Source: JBGSST01 sp041736915 (GTDB taxonomy: Bacteria; Bdellovibrionota; FAC87; UBA2466). Taken from it: a DNA stretch of 5,875 nucleotides. The DNA is taken from positions 1 to 5,875 of the forward strand of contig JBGSST010000353.1 in NCBI GenBank assembly GCA_041736915.1, in the 5' to 3' direction. This document shows, in pieces, positions 1 to 5,546 of the stretch. Every line of letters starts with the position of its first letter. Position 1 is the stretch's first letter. A model generated the notes under the pieces. The model was not told where the DNA came from, did not search any database, and saw only the letters and a program-made list of their open reading frames with translations. Made by a program: the position numbers and the translations under genes.

Positions 1-1555
1 GGAAGATCTCGTCCGTGACCTCCTTGGGGGTCATCACGGGCTTCTCTTTTCCGAACCGGATGAGGTTCACGGCGTGGGTAAGAAAGCCGGCCCGGTAATG
101 GCGATTGGGGTGCTTGACCAGCTGGGGGTAGAAAGGCCGCAGCTCCCGCATCATGCGCTCGGCTTCGTTCAGCGCTTGCTGCGCCCGCTTACGTTCAAAC
201 GGATCGGTAGCCTCGCGAAGATGCCGGGCATGGATGGCTTGCATCTCGATGACGCGGTTGATGGCGTACCCTGCCCCACGCATGCGGCGATCCTCGTTAG
301 AAAGCAGATCTTTTGCCAACCGCTCCATGCTGTCCACGCTTACCGAGGTGGGCTCGCCGTCACGGTGGTCCGCAATGGCGAGAAGCCGCGCGGGAACGTC
401 TTCGCCCGGGCGGGTGGAGTGCAGGCCGTCGCGCCACTCCTGCACGAACTGGTTGATCTTTTCTGGACGGTAAACAATCGGCCACCACACCGATCCATCG
501 GCCTTCGTGATGGGGGGAACCGATTCATCGGGCCCCGCGTGGTACACCCGTTTTCCCTTGTGCTCGTAGCTGCGCAAAAGCTCGAACCCCAGCGGAAGGT
601 ACAGTTTCTTGGAAGGACGGTCCGCGTAGGCGTGGATGGTCGTGCCGTAGAAGTTGAGCTCGTCGTTTTGCGAGTGGTGCGCCATCCGCAGCGTTTGTAG
701 CCAGAGCTCACCCCACACCTTCTTCTGCTCTTTCGGATCGAGCTTATCGTCGACGAACAGAGTCCCCATCTCCAGGTTGAGCCCGCTTTTCATGGGAGGG
801 CTACCGAACGGGTCGCCCTCTACCTCCACGGCCGGCTTATCGAGCCGGATATCCAGCGCCAGCTCTTCCGGGATGGTGGCCGGCGGCAGCGGTAGCCCTT
901 CGGCGCTAAACTTCTTCGTGTCCGTGCGAAACTCTTTCACCGGTCCGTAGTAACGCTCCACGAGGGGCCCTTCCGCCACGATTTTGCCGTCGCGTACGCC
1001 GTAAGGGGAGAGAATGAACCGCACGCCGCCGACGATCTTCCCGCTACGATTATCGGTGACCGCAACGTAGATAGAGTCGTTGATATTCTCTAGCGCCACC
1101 TTGGCCAAGAAATCGCGAAACTCTTTGGGCCAGTGCTTTCGCCGTTCTTTGTAGGTGGCGAGGTTGGCCGCGATGATGGGCCGGGACATTCGAGTAAGCT
1201 CATCCGCCGCGAAGGGTAAGGGCTCCAAGTTGGGTAGGCTTACGACCCGGCCGGTCCCATCCAAATATCCCGGTCCGAACGAGTTGACCGTTCGCTGCAT
1301 CACGCTCGTGGTGTAGTTCTCTTCGTGATGGAAACGGCGGATCGTCACCACCTCGTGGAACTCTTTTCCGTTCACTTTGGTCCGACGCAGCAGATAGTGC
1401 TCTACCGACTGCGAGCCCGGGGTCTCGGGCGGCGACACCTTGCCCACGTTGATGAGCGGAAGGAGACAGTCCACGAGCTTTGCCGCCCCGGCGGACGATG
1501 GCAAAAGGCCACCGACCAGAGCGTAGGTTAAGAGCTGCCGCACGGAAATTTTCAC
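1..1555 (-). CDS. Secreted protein with GNAT-like central region (C-terminus cut off)
   Basis: The frame is open on the minus strand from a GTG at 1555 down to the left edge, giving 518 visible codons and no stop, so the C-terminus lies outside the window. The GTG is the only plausible start: an in-frame TAA lies three codons upstream, and the next Met comes far past the signal peptide. Residues 1-24 form a Sec signal peptide (MKISVRQ, a hydrophobic stretch, then SAGA with cleavage near 24/25). There is no proper lipobox at Cys30. The middle, about residues 155-340, has GNAT-fold hallmarks: IYVAV then a strand DNRSGKIVGGVRF (about 168-180), an LEMGTLFVDD strand (261-270) followed by a helix, and a late YLPLGF (319-324) like the terminal YxxLGF of acetyltransferases. 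The tail, about 430-500, is charged and helical. The function and acceptor are not recognised. An acyltransferase exported out of the cytoplasm would be unusual, and a catalytically dead relative is possible. The reading frame is certain; the GNAT assignment is an inference. Confidence 0.85.
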   Translation of the reverse strand, partial: MKISVRQLLTYALVGGLLPSSAGAAKLVDCLLPLINVGKVSPPETPGSQSVEHYLLRRTKVNGKEFHEVVTIRRFHHEENYTTSVMQRTVNSFGPGYLDGTGRVVSLPNLEPLPFAADELTRMSRPIIAANLATYKERRKHWPKEFRDFLAKVALENINDSIYVAVTDNRSGKIVGGVRFILSPYGVRDGKIVAEGPLVERYYGPVKEFRTDTKKFSAEGLPLPPATIPEELALDIRLDKPAVEVEGDPFGSPPMKSGLNLEMGTLFVDDKLDPKEQKKVWGELWLQTLRMAHHSQNDELNFYGTTIHAYADRPSKKLYLPLGFELLRSYEHKGKRVYHAGPDESVPPITKADGSVWWPIVYRPEKINQFVQEWRDGLHSTRPGEDVPARLLAIADHRDGEPTSVSVDSMERLAKDLLSNEDRRMRGAGYAINRVIEMQAIHARHLREATDPFERKRAQQALNEAERMMRELRPFYPQLVKHPNRHYRAGFLTHAVNLIRFGKEKPVMTPKEVTDEIF

Positions 1556-1560
1556 ACCCC

Positions 1561-1566
1561 ATTATA
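1561..1566 (-). promoter_or_regulatory. -10 box (TATAAT) of the minus-strand secreted-protein gene
   Basis: On the minus strand, positions 1566 to 1561 read TATAAT, a perfect sigma-70 type -10 hexamer. Only five bases separate it from the GTG start at 1555. Initiation at the usual distance would fall on or next to the G of GTG, so the transcript should be leaderless or nearly so. No convincing -35 lies 16-18 bp upstream, where the sequence is GC-rich (GCCCGC at 17 bp). No TGn extension precedes the hexamer. Confidence 0.6.
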
Positions 1567-1574
1567 CCCCGCCA

Positions 1575-1603
1575 TTGAAAGGGGCGGGCGCTTCCCCTAC
1601 TCT
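1575..1603 (+). promoter_or_regulatory. Promoter of the XRE regulator gene
   Basis: TTGAAA at 1575-1580 matches the -35 consensus in five of six bases. It stands exactly 17 bp from TACTCT at 1598-1603, a weak -10 of TAnnnT form. Predicted initiation near 1609-1612 leaves only a few untranslated bases before the GTG at 1615, and no Shine-Dalgarno sequence is present. The spacer holds an inverted repeat AGGGG-N9-CCCCT (1580-1598) that could serve as an operator, possibly for autoregulation. This promoter physically overlaps the oppositely directed one at 1561-1566, so simultaneous polymerase occupancy is unlikely. Confidence 0.45.
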
Positions 1604-1614
1604 TTGGTAACTCT

Positions 1615-2184
1615 GTGCAGCAGTCTATTTTACTTATCGAGACCCTGAAGCGGTACCTTCGTCACCAGGGCATCACGTACAAAACCCTGGCCGACAAGAT
1701 CGGTCAGAGCGAGTCGAACGTGAAACGGATCTTCTCCGAGCAGTCCATCTCGCTCGGCGCGCTCGAAGAGATGTGTAACGCCGCGGGTATCGAGCTATTG
1801 GAGCTGGCCAAGATGAGCCGCACGCAGAGGGAAGATGTCGAGAGCTTCACCCTGCCCCAGGAAGCGGCCCTGGCTAAAGACGCCAAGCTCTTCGCGTTTG
1901 CCTACTTACTGCTCGGCGGTCTGCCCGTCGCGAAGGTGCAAGCCAAGTACGAATTCACGGCGGTGGAAAGTCAGCGGTACCTCACGCTGCTCGACCGTTT
2001 AGGAGTCATCCGGCTACACCCGAAGAATCGCGTCGAGCCATTGCTCTCCAAGAACGTAAGGTGGTTAGAGGGCGGGCCGCTGAACGAGACTTACACGGAA
2101 GAGATAAAGAAAGAGTTTCTGCGTAGCCCCTTCTCCGGCACGAACGAGCAGCTTCGTTTTCTGAATGCGCGGCTTTCGGCCTAG
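1615..2184 (+). CDS. XRE-family HTH transcriptional regulator, ended early by an in-frame TAG
   Basis: A GTG start at 1615 gives a 189-residue protein. The N-terminus, about residues 8-67, is a lambda-repressor/Cro-type helix-turn-helix. TYKTLADKIGQSESNVKRIF (21-40) carries helix 2, the turn and the recognition helix, and ALEEMCNAAGIELLEL follows. Residues 75-189 match the C-terminal region of a proteobacterial regulator family of about 240-250 residues. This includes the TxxQE segment, the helical LFAFAYLLL, the LDRLGVIRLHPKNRV strand, and the WLEGGPLNE and LNARLS segments. The TAG at 2182-2184 stops the frame just where that family continues for about 55-60 more residues, and the following sequence supplies them. 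The gene therefore appears truncated by one nonsense codon, plausibly CAG to TAG. The DNA-binding half is intact, so the short protein could still bind DNA while lacking its C-terminal helices. It lies just upstream of the diiron-hydrolase-desaturase operon on the same strand and is its natural candidate regulator. The family assignment is from memory of homologues. Confidence 0.85.
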   Translation: MQQSILLIETLKRYLRHQGITYKTLADKIGQSESNVKRIFSEQSISLGALEEMCNAAGIELLELAKMSRTQREDVESFTLPQEAALAKDAKLFAFAYLLLGGLPVAKVQAKYEFTAVESQRYLTLLDRLGVIRLHPKNRVEPLLSKNVRWLEGGPLNETYTEEIKKEFLRSPFSGTNEQLRFLNARLSA

Positions 2185-2358
2185 TCGCTGCAGGTGCTGG
2201 CCGCGCGTATGAACCGGCTCATCGCGGAGTTCACGTCGCTCGCCGAACTCGACGAGGTGGGCAAGAACGAAAGTACCGAGAACGTGTGGTTGCTGCTCGC
2301 CTACCGCCCCTGGACATTTAGCGTCGTAAATCGTTACCGCCGCGGCAAAAACCGCTAG
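2185..2358 (+). pseudogene. Detached C-terminal part of the XRE regulator, in frame after the amber codon
   Basis: The frame of the upstream regulator continues without another stop for 57 codons after TAG 2182-2184 and ends at TAG 2356-2358. It begins SLQVLAARMNRLIAEFTSLA and later reads LLLAYRPWTFSVV, followed by a basic tail. This resembles the normal family C-terminus, an amphipathic helix with an RLxxEF pattern and then a hydrophobic (A)xRxW segment. Readthrough would give one protein of 247 residues. An in-frame ATG at 2209 and a GTG at 2194 could allow re-initiation, but neither has a Shine-Dalgarno sequence. Explanations are a recent nonsense mutation, a base-call error, stop-codon readthrough, or a suppressor tRNA. 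The frame continuity is seen directly; the mechanism is not. Confidence 0.75.
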
Positions 2359-2369
2359 TACAGCTTTTA

Positions 2370-2390
2370 TATACTTTTGATGAAAGTATA
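2370..2390. promoter_or_regulatory. Perfect 8-bp inverted repeat, operator candidate
   Basis: TATACTTT (2370-2377), the spacer TGATG and AAAGTATA (2383-2390) form a perfect dyad in an AT-rich island between the regulator and the operon starting at 2424. TATAC/GTATA arms are typical of sites bound by dimeric HTH repressors. The right arm overlaps a TATAGT (2387-2392). If transcription begins near the ATG at 2424, the dyad covers about -54 to -34, a position suited to blocking or contacting polymerase. It is a poor terminator because the stem has almost no G-C pairs and no T-run follows. Which protein binds is unknown; the adjacent XRE regulator is the first guess. Confidence 0.5.
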
Positions 2391-2411
2391 GTTTACCGAA
2401 GCGGCGCCTGT

Positions 2412-2417
2412 CATAAC
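2412..2417 (+). promoter_or_regulatory. Possible -10 hexamer of the diiron-hydrolase-desaturase operon
   Basis: CATAAC matches TATAAT at four of six positions and lies six bases before the ATG at 2424, the same spacing as the TAGAAT before the gene at 4890. No Shine-Dalgarno sequence precedes 2424, so a leaderless start would explain its translation. TATAGT at 2387-2392 is an alternative -10, better in sequence, that would give a leader of about 25 bases. No strong -35 is evident for either. Confidence 0.25.
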
Positions 2418-2423
2418 CGCGTC

Positions 2424-3326
2424 ATGGAACGAGATGCGCGGGAAACAAAATACGAACGGATTCTGAATGAACAGCGCCGTCACGAGTGGGACGCCGAGAC
2501 GGATATCCCGTGGACGCAGCTCGACGTAACTCGGCCCCTGCTGCCGCTGGACCGCCTCGAGCTTGGCCAGGCCCTCACTTGCGAGCGCGAACGGCTCGTG
2601 GTCTCGCAGTTTTTAGGGCTAGTCCTCATTCAGGCAATTGCGCAGCACGAAGCTATCCTGGGGGTCATTCGCGATCGCTGCGTGGCCTCGATCGTGCGGC
2701 GTCACGAGTTGGGTCCGGGCGCCACGGCGTTGCTCGAACAGTTCTTCGAAGAGGAAGCCAAGCATTCGGGAGCCTTCGCGCGCTACGTCTCCGAGTTCGC
2801 CTCCGTGCAGGGATTTCCCGAAGCCACGTTGACCTCATTGCTTCCGAAGTACTCGCGCGATTCCTGGTTCACGAAGCTATTCCTTTTGAACAGCCGGCTC
2901 GGCGGAAACGCCGTGTGGCATCTGGTTCACCTCACCGAGCTGGAAAGCATCGACCTATTCCGCTACCTCCGCGCCACCGACCCCGACGCCCAGGTAGAGC
3001 CGGTGTACTTCGCCCTCAACCGCCTTCATTACGAAGAGGAGGTCCGCCACATCAGCGTGCCGCCGCTCGTGCTGAACTTCTCGGCGAGCCGCTTCTGGAA
3101 GAACTTCAATCGGCGCTTAGCGCAAACCTCGCACGTGCTGTGGTCCGTGGTGCAGCTAAGGCGTTTGGGGAAACTTCGCCACGGTGCGAGCGCTCATCCC
3201 TTTTTTACCGACCTGCGTAGCGCTTACGCCAAGATCACCTGGGGCCAGTACCTTTCGGTGCTGCGATCGCTGTTCACCTACATCTGGAGCGGTCGCCGCG
3301 TGGTCGTTCCGGGGAGGACCGCGTGA
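2424..3326 (+). CDS. AurF-like ferritin-fold diiron oxygenase
   Basis: This 300-residue soluble protein carries the full ligand pattern of the AurF/CmlI diiron N-oxygenase family. Helix 1 has Glu76 (QHE). Helix 2 has the E-x-x-H pair Glu111/His114 (EAKH), 35 residues later. Helix 3 has Glu172 or Glu174 (TELES). Helix 4 has LHYEEEVRH with His202, Glu206 and His209, the H-x3-E-x2-H arrangement. The extra His is what separates AurF-type sites from ordinary ferritin-like sites, and the spacings agree with those remembered for AurF. Known members oxidise arylamines to nitro groups, but many relatives have no known substrate, so amine oxidation here is not implied. The C-terminal third (about 220-300) is basic and helical and may dock on a membrane or partner. 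The ATG at 2424 has no Shine-Dalgarno sequence. The stop overlaps the next gene's GTG (GTGA), indicating coupled translation with the hydrolase and, through it, the desaturase. A role in oxidising a lipid-like substrate is inferred from context only. Confidence 0.85.
   Translation: MERDARETKYERILNEQRRHEWDAETDIPWTQLDVTRPLLPLDRLELGQALTCERERLVVSQFLGLVLIQAIAQHEAILGVIRDRCVASIVRRHELGPGATALLEQFFEEEAKHSGAFARYVSEFASVQGFPEATLTSLLPKYSRDSWFTKLFLLNSRLGGNAVWHLVHLTELESIDLFRYLRATDPDAQVEPVYFALNRLHYEEEVRHISVPPLVLNFSASRFWKNFNRRLAQTSHVLWSVVQLRRLGKLRHGASAHPFFTDLRSAYAKITWGQYLSVLRSLFTYIWSGRRVVVPGRTA
3311..3317 (+). promoter_or_regulatory. Shine-Dalgarno site fixing the GTG start of the hydrolase
   Basis: GGGGAGG sits five bases before the GTG at 3323, inside the last codons of the diiron gene. 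It supports GTG 3323 as the true start even though the protein has an unusually short N-terminus. It contrasts with the absent Shine-Dalgarno sites at 1555, 1615, 2424 and 4890. Confidence 0.7.
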
Positions 3327-4072
3327 GCCCGGCTATTTTCTTTCTGCACGGGTTCCCCAACAATGGGCGGCTTTGGGAAAAACAACGGCGGCCGCTGGCG
3401 AAGCTTGGCCAGGTCATCGTGGTGGACTGGGCCGCCAGCCCCAGGCTCGACGAGGCCATCGGCAATGTGACCGCTCACGCGGCGCAACTGCGGGCCGAGC
3501 AGCCTGGCCGTCCCGTGCTCCTCGTGGCGCACGACCTCGGCGGCTTCGTCGCCAGTGAGGCCACGCGATTACACCCGCACCTTTTCGCCGCGCAGGTGTT
3601 GATCAACGGCGCGGGGCTAGCGCAGTTTACCCGGCGCTGGTTTCGCGTATCGCAGTGGCTGCGCTCGAGCTACGTCACGTTGCTATGGACTTTGCCGTCG
3701 CTGGAGAAGATCGCGCAAAGCCGGTTCGGGCACCGCGTGCGTCAGCTCTTTTACACGCTGGGCGGCGTCGGTAGCCGCTCGCGAGTGCGCCGGCCCGAAT
3801 ACAACGATGTACGCGCGATTCGGATTTACCGCGAACTAGGACTCCGCGCCCTGCGCGCGATGTGGCGGCGTAGTTCGCCTAGCCCGGTGCCCACGTTGCT
3901 CGTCGCGGGAAAGAACGATCCGTTTCTGATTTTGCCCTCGGCCCACGAGGTACGAAGCTCATTCACTAACGGCACGCGCGTCACCGTAGCCGGCGGCCAC
4001 TGGCTGCCCGTGACCCACCCGCGCGCCATCAACGCTTTAATCACTAACTTTGTTTCAGGAGTACTCAAATGA
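3323..4072 (+). CDS. Alpha/beta hydrolase with Asp nucleophile (epoxide hydrolase/dehalogenase type)
   Basis: This 249-residue alpha/beta-hydrolase fold protein has its motifs in order. HGFPN at 9-13 is the oxyanion-hole loop. VAHDLGG at 68-74 is the nucleophile elbow with Asp71 instead of Ser. A helical lid region follows at about 100-180. AGKNDPF at 195-201 carries the likely acid Asp199, and AGGHWLPVTHP at 223-233 carries the catalytic His226. An Asp at the elbow in the context HD(L/W)GG is typical of epoxide hydrolases and haloalkane dehalogenases, which form an ester intermediate that is then hydrolysed. Lipases and esterases use Ser. Epoxide hydrolases also need lid tyrosines; Tyr117, Tyr144 and Tyr160 are candidates, but I cannot assign them. 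The protein is short: the HG motif begins at residue 9, so the first one or two beta strands of the usual fold are missing or replaced. The GTG start overlaps the upstream TGA and has a strong Shine-Dalgarno site. The stop overlaps the desaturase ATG (ATGA). No signal peptide is present. Confidence 0.85.
   Translation: MSPAIFFLHGFPNNGRLWEKQRRPLAKLGQVIVVDWAASPRLDEAIGNVTAHAAQLRAEQPGRPVLLVAHDLGGFVASEATRLHPHLFAAQVLINGAGLAQFTRRWFRVSQWLRSSYVTLLWTLPSLEKIAQSRFGHRVRQLFYTLGGVGSRSRVRRPEYNDVRAIRIYRELGLRALRAMWRRSSPSPVPTLLVAGKNDPFLILPSAHEVRSSFTNGTRVTVAGGHWLPVTHPRAINALITNFVSGVLK
4057..4061 (+). promoter_or_regulatory. Shine-Dalgarno site of the desaturase gene
   Basis: AGGAG lies seven bases before the ATG at 4069, within the last codons of the hydrolase gene. 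Together with the ATGA overlap it indicates re-initiation and coupled translation inside the operon. Confidence 0.65.
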
Positions 4073-4866
4073 AAATTAACTGGGCCTCGTTTCGCCAGGA
4101 TCGTTACTTTTTCCTCAAATACTTTTCGCTGCAGCTGGTGATCTTTCTTGGGTTGTTCGCGCTGGTTTACTCCCTGCGCGGGCCACTCGACTGGTCGCTC
4201 TATACGCCCTACTGGCCAGTGCTCTTGCCGCTGGCCTTCGTGGCCGGCATCAAGATCCCCGTAGTTCTGCACAACGCGGTTCACGAGAATTTTCAGCCGC
4301 GCCGCCGGAACGAGGTTATCGGCGAGGTCGCCGGAGCTTTTGTGCTTTTCGGTATGGCTCCGTTCCGGATCAGCCACATTCTGCACCACGCCCACGCCGA
4401 CTCCGAGATGGACCCGCATCCGCCCAATGGCCGCAGCTTCGCCATGTTTTTGCTGACGACGCAGCTCAACTCGATTCGCGTCATCCGCCGCAAGTTTCTC
4501 GACTACCACGGCGAACGCTTTAGCTCCCACGCGATCCTCATCGGCGAGATGGGAATCTACTACCTAGGCATTCTCGCCCGCGTCGCTTTCTGGGTGTGGC
4601 TGCTCGGCCCGGCACTGTTCGTCACCTTCTTCGTCCCGGCGTGGCTTACCAACTTACTGGTGTTCGCGCACATCAACTTCGCCACGCACAAGACGATGCC
4701 CGACGGTTCGGTGGAGATGCTTAACCTGAACGGCAACGGGTACTACCGCCTCGTGAACTTTTTGGGCGACGGCGCGTACTTTCACGCCAACCACCACCGG
4801 TGGCAAAAACGCATCAACCCTATGCGCGCGGACAGCTGGCGAAAACCAAACCTTCGAACGGCGTGA
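4069..4866 (+). CDS. Membrane fatty-acid desaturase family protein
   Basis: This 265-residue integral membrane protein has the three histidine boxes of the fatty-acid desaturase/hydroxylase superfamily. Box 1 is HNAVH (His68, His72), box 2 is HILHHAH (His103, His106, His107, with His109 nearby), and box 3 is HANHH (His239, His242, His243). An additional HINFATH (His201, His207) lies between boxes 2 and 3. Hydrophobic segments at about 14-36, 44-67, 84-98, 158-180 and 181-200 fit the usual paired-hairpin topology with the boxes on the cytoplasmic face. Family members use a non-haem diiron centre and O2 to desaturate or hydroxylate acyl chains, carotenoids or related lipids. At 265 residues it is shorter than typical acyl-lipid desaturases and has no fused cytochrome b5 or ferredoxin domain, so it needs an external electron donor not encoded here. 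It is the last gene of the coupled operon. The exact reaction and regioselectivity cannot be read from the sequence. Confidence 0.9.
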   Translation: MKINWASFRQDRYFFLKYFSLQLVIFLGLFALVYSLRGPLDWSLYTPYWPVLLPLAFVAGIKIPVVLHNAVHENFQPRRRNEVIGEVAGAFVLFGMAPFRISHILHHAHADSEMDPHPPNGRSFAMFLLTTQLNSIRVIRRKFLDYHGERFSSHAILIGEMGIYYLGILARVAFWVWLLGPALFVTFFVPAWLTNLLVFAHINFATHKTMPDGSVEMLNLNGNGYYRLVNFLGDGAYFHANHHRWQKRINPMRADSWRKPNLRTA

Positions 4867-4877
4867 CCACGATGCGG

Positions 4878-4883
4878 TAGAAT
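4878..4883 (+). promoter_or_regulatory. -10 box before the secreted EF-loop protein gene
   Basis: TAGAAT matches the -10 consensus in five of six bases and ends six bases before the ATG at 4890, so initiation would fall at the start codon itself and give a leaderless mRNA. It sits in the loop of a small inverted repeat TGCGG-N8-CCGCA (4873-4890). No clear -35 is placed at 17 bp; TTCGAA (4853-4858) is 19 bp away and weak. The element lies only 12 bases past the desaturase stop, so the gene may also receive readthrough transcription from the operon. Confidence 0.5.
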
Positions 4884-4889
4884 GGCCGC

Positions 4890-5546
4890 ATGAAGCTTTT
4901 ATTCGCGGCGGGGCTGGCGTTGTTCAGCCCCGGTTTGCTGGCCGACTCCGTACCGTCGCCACACAAGGTGCTCGCGACCCACGTCTGCCAGGAGAAACCT
5001 CGCACCGAGCTGCGAGTGGCGCGCGCCAAATGTAGTGACGGAAACTGTACGTTGGAGCTTACCTTGCGGCGCGAAGGAAAGGTGGTCTCGCAGGTGGATG
5101 CGGGCGAGCTAGTCACCGTGCCGGCCGGTAACTCGCAAAATGGTCCCACGGGTTGGTGGTTCGCGAAAGAAGGCGATCCCAAGGGCGACGGCGGCAAAAC
5201 CAACTTGAGCCTCACGAAGGGTAAGGCCGGAGCCGGGGCCAACGGCGTGCTCTTATCCCGTACCGCCCTGGTCAAGCATCAGGGATTGCCCGCTACGTCC
5301 TACGAGTATTACCTCTGTCAGAAGGACAAGCTGGTCCGGGCGTGGTGGGGGAATGACGACGGCCAAGACGCCATGGCCACCGTGTTTCTCAAAGACCTGA
5401 ACGGCGATGGCGTTGACGACATCACCGTGCGCGACGGCAGTTTTCACGCGGGCGACGAGGCCCACGCCAACTACGTTTACGTCGGCAAAGAAACCAAAGT
5501 GTGGCTCTGGTCGCCCAAGGCCAGCCGCTACGAGCTGAGAAAATAA
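4890..5546 (+). CDS. Secreted hypothetical protein with a calcium-binding-type loop
   Basis: The protein is 218 residues long and I do not recognise its family. Residues 1-18 form a short Sec signal peptide (MKLLFAAGLALFSPGLLA) with cleavage predicted before Asp19. The mature part has four cysteines, at 33, 48, 53 and 143, which could form two disulfides in the periplasm or outside the cell. Residues 168-177, KDLNGDGVDD, follow the D-x-N-G-D-G-x-D-D pattern of EF-hand-like, dockerin and FG-GAP calcium loops, so calcium binding is plausible. Only one such loop is present. The flanks are beta-rich (TVFLKDL, DDITVRDG, YVYVGK, KVWLW), as in FG-GAP-type blades. A Gly/Lys-rich linker runs from about 96 to 117. 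The ATG at 4890 has no Shine-Dalgarno sequence but has a -10 box six bases upstream. Its TAA overlaps the ATG of the Smr gene by one base. Confidence 0.8.
   Translation: MKLLFAAGLALFSPGLLADSVPSPHKVLATHVCQEKPRTELRVARAKCSDGNCTLELTLRREGKVVSQVDAGELVTVPAGNSQNGPTGWWFAKEGDPKGDGGKTNLSLTKGKAGAGANGVLLSRTALVKHQGLPATSYEYYLCQKDKLVRAWWGNDDGQDAMATVFLKDLNGDGVDDITVRDGSFHAGDEAHANYVYVGKETKVWLWSPKASRYELRK

Noticed and set aside
74..700. 208-codon plus-strand open frame
   Set aside because: It lies antisense to the secreted GNAT-like gene, whose minus-strand frame is open for over 1.5 kb with a signal peptide and protein-like composition. The plus-strand translation shows no domain and is a GC-rich shadow.
1200..1562. 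Minus-strand ATG frame of 120 codons overlapping the start of the secreted-protein gene
   Set aside because: It starts at ATG 1562, only seven bases from GTG 1555, but in another frame. It lacks a signal peptide and domains and stops early, whereas the GTG frame is open to the window edge.
2182..2184. Genome-wide reassignment of TAG as a sense codon
   Set aside because: The same gene appears to end at TAG 2356-2358, and no other gene in the window has an internal TAG. One codon in one gene does not support a changed genetic code.
2370..2392. Rho-independent terminator for the regulator gene
   Set aside because: The hairpin stem is almost all A-T and is not followed by a T-run, so an operator is the better reading.
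2486..3220. 244-codon plus-strand frame inside the diiron gene
   Set aside because: Its composition is rich in Arg, Ala, Gly and Ser, as expected of an off-frame reading of a GC-rich gene. The 2424 frame carries all the iron-ligand motifs.
3826..4530. 234-codon minus-strand frame across the hydrolase and desaturase
   Set aside because: It is antisense to two genes with clear catalytic motifs and coupled starts, and has no recognisable domain.
4820..5275. 151-codon minus-strand frame over the desaturase end and secreted-protein gene
   Set aside because: The opposite strand has a signal peptide, a promoter and coherent protein features. This frame has none and reads as a shadow.
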